From: Flavobacteriaceae bacterium TMED179
GTDB lineage: Bacteria > Bacteroidota > Bacteroidia > Flavobacteriales > Flavobacteriaceae
Length of the DNA: 11,573 nt
Assembly: GCA_002169865.1 (NCBI GenBank)
Contig: NHIC01000005.1
Location: 69,008 to 80,580 of the forward strand
Reading direction: 5' to 3'
Shown here: in pieces, positions 6,466-11,573 of the stretch
Layout of the letters: each line of letters starts with the position of its first letter
How positions within the stretch are numbered: the first letter of the stretch is position 1
Position numbers and translations under genes: made by a program
The notes under the pieces: model-generated
The model's database searches: none
What the model was told of the DNA's origin: nothing
The model's input: the letters and a program-made list of their open reading frames with translations, nothing else

Positions 6466-7212
6466 GTGCGTTTTTTTCTTGAATTTTCATATGCTGGGTC
6501 CCAATATCATGGTTGGCAAAATCAACTGAATGCAATTTCAGTTCAAGAGGTAATGGAAAAATCTTTGAGTATACTTTTGAAAGAGTCAACATCTCTAGTT
6601 GCTGCAGGCAGGACTGACGCAGGAGTTCATGCTAAACAAATGTTTGCTCATTTTGATTCTAAGATCGAACCAGAGTTTCAGAAAAAAATTGTTTATCTAC
6701 TTAATCAATTTTTACCAGCCGATATTGTAATAAATTCATTAAGACCTGTTAAATTTAATTCTCATGCACGTTTTGATGCTCTTTCAAGAACTTACGAATA
6801 TCATATATCAAAAAAAAAAATAGCTTTTGAAAATGATCTACATTATCAAGTCAATCAGAATTTGGAATTTAATCTTATGAATAAAGCAGCAAAGATTCTT
6901 TTAGAATATAAAGATTTTGAGTGTTTTTCAAAATCGGGTTCAGATGTAAAGTCTTTTATCTGCAATATTAGTCATGCAGTTTGGACCAATTCCAAAAAGG
7001 GTTATATTTTTACAATTAAATCTGATCGTTTTTTGCGTAATATGGTTCGTTCTATCGTAGGGACATTGATTGAGATTGGTTTAGGAAAAAGAAATGTTAA
7101 AGATTTACATCAAATCATCCTGAGTAAAAAAAGATCAGCTTCAGGTTATTCTGTTCCTGCAAAAGGTTTATTTCTTACTAAAATAGAATACCCTAATAAT
7201 ATTTTTATATAG
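6466..7212 (+). CDS. truA: tRNA pseudouridine(38-40) synthase TruA
   Basis: 248 residues, full length for TruA, which converts uridines 38-40 in the anticodon arm of many tRNAs to pseudouridine. The catalytic Asp51 lies in AAGRTDAGVHA (47-56). RFDALSRTYEY (102-112) is the conserved active-site strand, and RSIVGTLIEIGLGK marks the C-terminal half. The start is GTG: MRFFLEFSYAGSQYHGW is the normal N-terminus, and an in-frame TAA lies four codons before it, so no alternative exists. A run of eleven A at 6810-6820 encodes Ser115-Lys-Lys-Lys-Ile119. The stop is 2 nt from the ATG of the exporter gene, so the two are surely cotranscribed. Confidence 0.95.
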   Translation: MRFFLEFSYAGSQYHGWQNQLNAISVQEVMEKSLSILLKESTSLVAAGRTDAGVHAKQMFAHFDSKIEPEFQKKIVYLLNQFLPADIVINSLRPVKFNSHARFDALSRTYEYHISKKKIAFENDLHYQVNQNLEFNLMNKAAKILLEYKDFECFSKSGSDVKSFICNISHAVWTNSKKGYIFTIKSDRFLRNMVRSIVGTLIEIGLGKRNVKDLHQIILSKKRSASGYSVPAKGLFLTKIEYPNNIFI

Positions 7213-7214
7213 TT

Positions 7215-8981
7215 ATGAAAAAAGTAAGTGGTAAAATTTTTGATCGAGAACTCTTTGAAAAACTTCTCATATATATAAGGCCATTTAAAATGACTTATTA
7301 TTTTGTAATGATTTCAGCAATCTTACTCTCAGCTTTTTCAACATTGACACCATATTTACTAAAGATTACTGTGGATGAATACATCAGACCAAAAGACTAT
7401 GAAGGTCTATTATTATTAGTTGGTTTTATGTTTTTAACTTTACTCTTTGAAGTAGTATTTCAATTTTTATTTGTTTTTTATGCTAATTGGTTAGGTCAAA
7501 AGGTTATTAAAGATTTAAGAGTAAAACTTTTTAATAAGATCATTTATTTCAAAATGGCTTATTTTGATAATACACCTGTTGGACGCTTAGTTACCAGATC
7601 TGTAAGTGATGTTGAAACTATAGCAAGTATTTTTTCGCAAGGTCTATTTATGATTATAGCTGATTTATTAAAAATGACTTTGGTAATCGCTGTCATGTTA
7701 TATGTTGATTGGCGTCTATCTATAATTGTATTTTCAATTCTACCCATAATTCTTTATGCAACCAGACTTTTTCAAAAGTCAATGAAAAAAGCTTTTGAAG
7801 AAGTTCGAATAGAAGTTGCAAATTTAAATTCTTTTATTCAGGAGCGAATTAGTGGAATTAAAATAGTTCAATTATTTCATCGTGAAAAAATGGAGTATAA
7901 AAATTTTATTGATATCAACGAAAATCACAAAAAAGCATGGCTTAAGACAGTTTGGTTTAATTCTATTTTTTTTCCTATTGCTGAAATTTCATCTTCTGTA
8001 ACTATTGGCCTCTTAGTTTGGTATGGTGGATTAAATGTTATTAAAGGAGGAGGAGTTTCACTTGGAACAATTTTTCTTTTTATTCAGATGTCACAGATGT
8101 TATTTAGACCCATAAGACAGATTGCGGATAAATTTAATTCACTTCAAATGGGAATGGTTGCTGCTGACCGTATTTTTAAAATTCTAGAAACTAAAAGTAA
8201 TATAGAAAATAAAGGAACAATAGTTTCAACTAGTATAAAAGGTGAGATAAAACTTGATAAACTAGGGTTCTCATACATCCCTGGAGAAAAAATAATTAGG
8301 GATATATCACTTAAAATTAAACCTGGGGAGACAATTGCTTTGGTTGGCGCAACTGGTGCGGGTAAGTCAACTATTATTAATTTATTATCTCGTTTTTATG
8401 AATTTGACTCAGGAAATATTTACATAGATGGAATTTCAATTCGTGAATATGACCTAAAAGCGCTTCGTAGACAAATTTCAGTTGTTCTTCAAGACGTTTT
8501 TCTTTTTGCTGACACATTGTATAATAACATTACTTTATTCAATTCACATTTTAAAAAAGACCAAGTAATTAGTGCCTCAAAGGAAATTGGAGCTCATGAA
8601 TTTATAGAATCGTTACCAGGTGCTTATGATTTTAATGTAAAAGAACGTGGAGTTATGCTTTCTTCAGGTCAGCGCCAATTAATTGCCTTTTTACGTACTT
8701 ATATTTCAAAACCTGCAATTCTAATTTTAGACGAAGCTACATCAGCAGTTGATAGTTATTCAGAGGAAGTTATTCAACGTGCTATTAAAACACTAACTGA
8801 AGGAAAAACATCCATTGTTATAGCTCATCGTTTAGCAACTGTAAAAAATGCAGATAGAATTGTAGTTATGAATCAGGGAAGAATTGTTGAGCAAGGAACT
8901 CACAAAGAATTAATTGGATTCAAAGGGGGCCACTACGCCAAACTTTATGAAGTTCAGTTTGCGGAAGAAATTTTAATTTAA
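7215..8981 (+). CDS. MsbA-like ABC exporter (fused transmembrane and ATPase domains)
   Basis: 588 residues, a half-transporter expected to work as a homodimer in the inner membrane. Residues about 20-320 hold the six-helix exporter domain, including the coupling-type motif NTPVGRLVTRSVSDVE (119-134). The ATPase domain has Walker A GATGAGKS (378-385), Q-loop Gln426, signature LSSGQ (482-486), Walker B ILILDE (502-507), D-loop SAVD (510-513) and switch His538. All ATPase motifs look functional; the signature has Ser instead of the first Gly of LSGGQ, which is common in exporters. MsbA-type relatives flip lipid A-core or other lipids, and others export drugs, so the substrate is undetermined. 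It is the second gene after truA. Its TAA abuts the cdaA stop on the opposite strand without a single base between. Confidence 0.93.
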   Translation: MKKVSGKIFDRELFEKLLIYIRPFKMTYYFVMISAILLSAFSTLTPYLLKITVDEYIRPKDYEGLLLLVGFMFLTLLFEVVFQFLFVFYANWLGQKVIKDLRVKLFNKIIYFKMAYFDNTPVGRLVTRSVSDVETIASIFSQGLFMIIADLLKMTLVIAVMLYVDWRLSIIVFSILPIILYATRLFQKSMKKAFEEVRIEVANLNSFIQERISGIKIVQLFHREKMEYKNFIDINENHKKAWLKTVWFNSIFFPIAEISSSVTIGLLVWYGGLNVIKGGGVSLGTIFLFIQMSQMLFRPIRQIADKFNSLQMGMVAADRIFKILETKSNIENKGTIVSTSIKGEIKLDKLGFSYIPGEKIIRDISLKIKPGETIALVGATGAGKSTIINLLSRFYEFDSGNIYIDGISIREYDLKALRRQISVVLQDVFLFADTLYNNITLFNSHFKKDQVISASKEIGAHEFIESLPGAYDFNVKERGVMLSSGQRQLIAFLRTYISKPAILILDEATSAVDSYSEEVIQRAIKTLTEGKTSIVIAHRLATVKNADRIVVMNQGRIVEQGTHKELIGFKGGHYAKLYEVQFAEEILI

Positions 8982-9770
8982 TTAGCCGCTCAAATCCTGT
9001 GATATTAATTTCTTTAATTTATCACTAGTTTCAAAAGCAATAAAACTTCCATTTTTAACGTAAACTATTTTTCCAGTTTGTTCCGAGATTACCAGAACTA
9101 AAGCATCTGTTTTTTCAGTAATCCCCAAAGCAGCTCTATGACGAAGACCGTAACCTGAGGGTATATCAGATCGATCACTTACAGGTAAGACAACACGTGT
9201 AGCAGTTATAATATTATTTTCTATTACAATCGCTCCATCGTGTAAAGGACTATTTTTAAAGAAAATACTTTCTAAGACTTGAGGTGTTAATTGAATATTT
9301 GTTTGATTTCCTTCTTTTAATGTAAAGTCAAGAGAATTATTTTTTTGTAAAACAATTATAGCTCCCACCTTATTTTTTGACATTTCTTCACACGAATTAA
9401 GTAATATATTTAAATTTAAATCTAATGATTCTCTTGTCTGACTTAAAAATTTAAAATATCTAACCACGTTGCGTTTATTTGTAAAGTTGGTAGAGCCCAA
9501 TAGTAGGAGAAATTTTCTTATTTCTTCCTGAAAAACAACTATTAGGGCAAAAAATCCCACACTGATAAACTTCCCTAATAAATTACTCAACACATCCATG
9601 TTGAGAAGATCTGTAAGCTTCCATATCAGATATATAATTACAATTCCAATAAATATATTAATTGCAACAGTGCCCTGGACTAGCTTGTATAAATAGAAAA
9701 GAAGAAGGGCAACAAGAAAGATATCTATTACATCGACAAATGAAAAATTAATAAAATCTGTAATATTCAA
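8982..9770 (-). CDS. cdaA: Diadenylate cyclase CdaA (c-di-AMP synthase)
   Basis: 262 residues. Three N-terminal membrane helices (about 12-32, 36-56, 64-82) precede a DisA_N catalytic domain. Its two nucleotide-binding motifs are clear: SPLHDGAIVI (174-183) and GLRHRAALG (208-216). Two ATP are joined into cyclic di-AMP, which controls osmolyte transport and envelope stress in many bacteria. The start is TTG at 9770; MNITDFINFSFVDVIDI aligns with the family, and an in-frame TAA lies eight codons upstream with no ATG or GTG. In Firmicutes cdaA sits with cdaR and glmM; here it follows folP by 30 nt, the arrangement usual in Bacteroidota, and should share its transcript. No c-di-AMP phosphodiesterase or receptor is in the window. 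Confidence 0.95.
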   Translation of the reverse strand: MNITDFINFSFVDVIDIFLVALLLFYLYKLVQGTVAINIFIGIVIIYLIWKLTDLLNMDVLSNLLGKFISVGFFALIVVFQEEIRKFLLLLGSTNFTNKRNVVRYFKFLSQTRESLDLNLNILLNSCEEMSKNKVGAIIVLQKNNSLDFTLKEGNQTNIQLTPQVLESIFFKNSPLHDGAIVIENNIITATRVVLPVSDRSDIPSGYGLRHRAALGITEKTDALVLVISEQTGKIVYVKNGSFIAFETSDKLKKLISQDLSG

Positions 9771-9800
9771 AAGTAAAGGCTTTCTGTAAATTTAAAAAAA

Positions 9801-10571
9801 CTATTGAAGCTCCCCCCATAAGTCAATACATTCTTTAGCTTGTTTAACATCATGAACTCTTAAAATTCTTGCACCAAAATTCAAACCCCATGCATGTAGG
9901 GCAGTAGTTCCATTTAAAGCTTGCTTGGCATCAACTCCTAATGTTTTATATATCATCGATTTTCTTGAAATCCCCATTAATATAGGACAGTTAAGAAATC
10001 TAAAGTGATCTAAATTTTTAAGTATTGTAAAGTTATGCTTTTTACTTTTTCCAAAACCAAAACCAGGATCTAAAATTATATCACGTACTCCTGCTAATTT
10101 TGCCTTTTTCAATTGGCTATTAAAAAAAAATGTGATTTCTTCTATTATATTGTTGTAATGAATTTTTTTTTGCATGTTTTTTGGTATTCCACGCATATGC
10201 ATCATAACATAAGGAACTTCATGTGCCCCAACAATTTTTAAAATCCTTGGATCTAATATACCTCCTGAAATATCATTAATCATACTAACACCCATGTCTA
10301 AACTTACTTCAGCAACTAAACTATTGTAAGTGTCTATTGAAAAGTAAGTTTCTGGAAATTCTTTTATTAATGCCGTCAAATAAGGGATTAAAAGTTTGTT
10401 TTCATTTTCTGGTGTTATAAGTTTACTACCTGGTTTACTACTTGCAACTCCAATGTCAATGAATAAAGCACCTTCATTAATCATTTTTTGAGTATGATTT
10501 ATCGCGGCATTTAAACTATTATATTTTCCACCATCATAGAAGGAGTTTCTCGAAATATTAAGAATTCCCAT
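9801..10571 (-). CDS. folP: Dihydropteroate synthase, N-terminus uncertain
   Basis: Joins p-aminobenzoate to dihydropterin pyrophosphate in folate synthesis; it is the sulfonamide target. From the ATG at 10571 it has 256 residues. TIM-barrel motifs are present: MGILN (Asn5), Asp80 (FSIDTYN), Asn99 (MINDISGG), Asp168 (ILDPGFGFGKS), Lys204 (MGISRKS), and Arg238/His240 (RILRVHDV). Loop 1 reads ISRNSF where most enzymes have TPDSF, and loop 2 reads SSKPG instead of STRPG/SSRPG. The real protein probably begins earlier. In-frame codons 10572-10631 encode IDLTIPKI directly before MGILN, matching the usual DHPS N-terminal strand, yet no ATG, GTG or TTG occurs between the TAA at 10656-10658 and 10571. 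It could start at a rare ATC/ATT codon or be slightly truncated. First gene of the folP-cdaA pair. Confidence 0.9.
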   Translation of the reverse strand: MGILNISRNSFYDGGKYNSLNAAINHTQKMINEGALFIDIGVASSKPGSKLITPENENKLLIPYLTALIKEFPETYFSIDTYNSLVAEVSLDMGVSMINDISGGILDPRILKIVGAHEVPYVMMHMRGIPKNMQKKIHYNNIIEEITFFFNSQLKKAKLAGVRDIILDPGFGFGKSKKHNFTILKNLDHFRFLNCPILMGISRKSMIYKTLGVDAKQALNGTTALHAWGLNFGARILRVHDVKQAKECIDLWGELQ

Positions 10572-10694
10572 AATTTTTGGAATTGTTAAATCAATTATAT
10601 TTTTTCGAATATGAATCTTATAACCTGTGATGTTCTTTTTGATAACTTTTGTGTGTTAGTGCATGTGAATTAAAAATAAATTCGAAATTTATAA

Positions 10695-10726
10695 CAAATT
10701 TAATTGAAATGAAGTCTACACATAAA
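10695..10726 (-). promoter_or_regulatory. Candidate promoter for folP-cdaA
   Basis: TAAATTTG on the minus strand (10702-10695) matches TAnnTTTG. The -33 region is poor (TTTATG, 10726-10721, 18 bases upstream) and lies inside the first codons of the DUF1599 gene. A start near 10688 would give a leader of roughly 115 nt to the ATG at 10571. Plausible, but could be chance. Confidence 0.3.
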
Positions 10727-11242
10727 GAGTATAATGAAATCGTATTCCAATGTAGGACTTTATTCACTAAAAAAATGACTGATTATGGTGCAGCATGGAG
10801 AGTTCTTAGGCTCCCATCATTGACAGATCAAATTTTCATTAAAGCTCAACGCATTAGAAGTTTACAAACAAATACTACTCAAAGAGTTGATGAAGGGCAA
10901 GATGTAGAATTTATTGGTATCATTAACTACAGCGTTATGGCATTAATACAGATTCAGAAAGGTGTAGCCAATCAACCGGATCTTAACTTGAAATCGGCTT
11001 TAGATCTTTATGACCGTCAATTAAACATTATTTTTAAATTAATGATTGATAAAAATCATGACTATGATGAGGCATGGAGGGATATGCGTGTAAGCTCTCT
11101 TACAGATCTAATTTTACAAAAACTACTTAGAGTAAAACAAATAGAAGAAAACAAAGGCAAAACTATAGTAAGCGAAGGTATTGAGGCGAACTATCATGAT
11201 ATGGTTAATTATTCCATTTTTGCTCTTATTCATTTGAAATAA
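10709..11242 (+). CDS. DUF1599 (nucleotide modification associated domain 1) protein with two tandem copies of the domain
   Basis: 177 residues from the ATG at 10709; MKSTHKEYNEIV is the usual family start, so the open frame running back to a TTG at 10649 is not used. Two similar halves are visible. Half one has DYGAAWRVLRLPSLTD (25-40), then VDEGQDVEFIGIINYS (60-75). Half two has DYDEAWRDMRVSSLTD (118-133), then SEGIEANYHDMVNYS (155-169). Each half thus has a DYxxAWR...SLTD helix and an EG...D..NY helix. The family was named from its occurrence with DNA-base modification genes, but in Bacteroidota it is a chromosomal gene near folP and its biochemical role is unknown to me. It is divergent from folP, and its stop is 2 nt from the permease start. 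Confidence 0.88.
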   Translation: MKSTHKEYNEIVFQCRTLFTKKMTDYGAAWRVLRLPSLTDQIFIKAQRIRSLQTNTTQRVDEGQDVEFIGIINYSVMALIQIQKGVANQPDLNLKSALDLYDRQLNIIFKLMIDKNHDYDEAWRDMRVSSLTDLILQKLLRVKQIEENKGKTIVSEGIEANYHDMVNYSIFALIHLK

Positions 11243-11244
11243 TA

Positions 11245-11573
11245 ATGGAGTATGTTTTTAATAAAATAGTTCAGAGTATTTTAGCTCTTTTTGGTGTAGC
11301 AAGTCTAGTTTTCTTTCTTTTTACTGTTCTACCGGGTGACCCTGCCCAAATGATGTTAGATCAAAATGAGGGCAGTGAAATTATTGATGTAATTAATTTA
11401 AAATTTGGTTTTAATTTACCTTTGTCTGATCAATATTTTTATTATTTAAATGATCTTTCGCCTATTTCATATCACTCTAAAGAAATTAATAAATTTGCAC
11501 ATTACGATTATGAAATATATGGTGGCTTGGTTTTATTTGAATTTCAAAAAAAAATATTAGTTTTAAAATTTCC
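11245..11573 (+). CDS. DppB/OppB-type ABC transporter permease, N-terminal part (3' end outside window)
   Basis: 109 codons are visible from the ATG at 11245, which begins 2 nt after the DUF1599 stop (translational coupling likely). Residues about 7-30 form the first membrane helix (IVQSILALFGVASLVFFLFT). It is followed by VLPGDPAQMML, the signature after helix 1 in peptide/nickel/oligopeptide permeases (BPD_transp_1 with the DppB N-terminal region). The FGFNLPLSDQYFYYLNDLSPIS segment (given for location) also fits this family. A hydrophilic stretch then follows (about 75-95) before the window ends; it would lie in the periplasm. Substrate and partner subunits cannot be told from this fragment, and the second permease and ATPases would be expected downstream or elsewhere. 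Confidence 0.85.
   Translation, partial: MEYVFNKIVQSILALFGVASLVFFLFTVLPGDPAQMMLDQNEGSEIIDVINLKFGFNLPLSDQYFYYLNDLSPISYHSKEINKFAHYDYEIYGGLVLFEFQKKILVLKF

Noticed and set aside
7559..7747. Minus-strand open frame within the ABC exporter
   Set aside because: Antisense to membrane helices of the exporter, no family resemblance.
10649..10708. Longer DUF1599 start at the TTG at 10649
   Set aside because: The added 20 residues (MCVSACELK...) are not family-like, while the ATG at 10709 gives the expected N-terminus.
1..11573. CRISPR array, insertion sequence, prophage, toxin-antitoxin or defence genes, riboswitch
   Set aside because: No spaced direct repeats, transposase motifs, inverted terminal repeats or defence domains were seen, and the gaps are all under 170 nt with no recognisable riboswitch core. 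The gene content is ordinary chromosomal.

Overview
The window looks like a chromosomal housekeeping segment of a marine-type, AT-rich member of the Bacteroidota, most likely Flavobacteriales. By eye its G+C is only about 30 %. The evidence is lineage-specific families (DUF4293, DUF1599/Nmad1, OmpP1/FadL-type porin, the short archaeal/eukaryotic-type ProRS, and Rho with an Asn/Lys-rich insert). There are also no Shine-Dalgarno sequences, and several intergenic gaps carry the Bacteroidota promoter signature TAnnTTTG with an upstream TTG/TTTG. No mobile element, prophage, CRISPR array or transferred island was seen.

Layout, left to right. (1) 1-1636, minus strand: an unusual lipoprotein gene followed by the start of an OmpP1/FadL outer-membrane transporter, probably one envelope transcript. 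(2) 1730-3717, plus strand: proS, then tRNA-Glu(TTC) and rpsT (ribosomal protein S20), which seem to share a promoter. (3) 3788-5341, minus: rho. (4) 5482-5859, plus: a four-helix DUF4293 membrane protein whose 3' end overlaps, tail to tail, a YfcE-type metallophosphoesterase gene (minus). (5) 6466-8981, plus: truA and an MsbA-like ABC exporter, 2 nt apart. (6) 8982-10571, minus: folP followed by cdaA, the c-di-AMP synthase; cdaA ends base-to-base against the exporter. (7) 10709 to the window end, plus: a DUF1599 protein and the start of a DppB/OppB-type ABC permease, 2 nt apart.

Functionally the window mixes translation (ProRS, tRNA-Glu, S20, tRNA pseudouridylation), transcription termination (Rho), envelope biology (lipoprotein, FadL, exporter, permease), folate synthesis and second-messenger signalling. 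No single new system ties it together.

The points that most deserve a second look are: folP, whose recognisable homology runs about 20 codons upstream of its only usable ATG with no canonical start; the charge-segregated, aromatic/Gly-rich lipoprotein paired with FadL; two interlocked promoters between that lipoprotein and proS; the internally duplicated DUF1599 protein; an 11-adenine run in truA placed so that a one-base slip creates a stop; and Rho's low-complexity insert.
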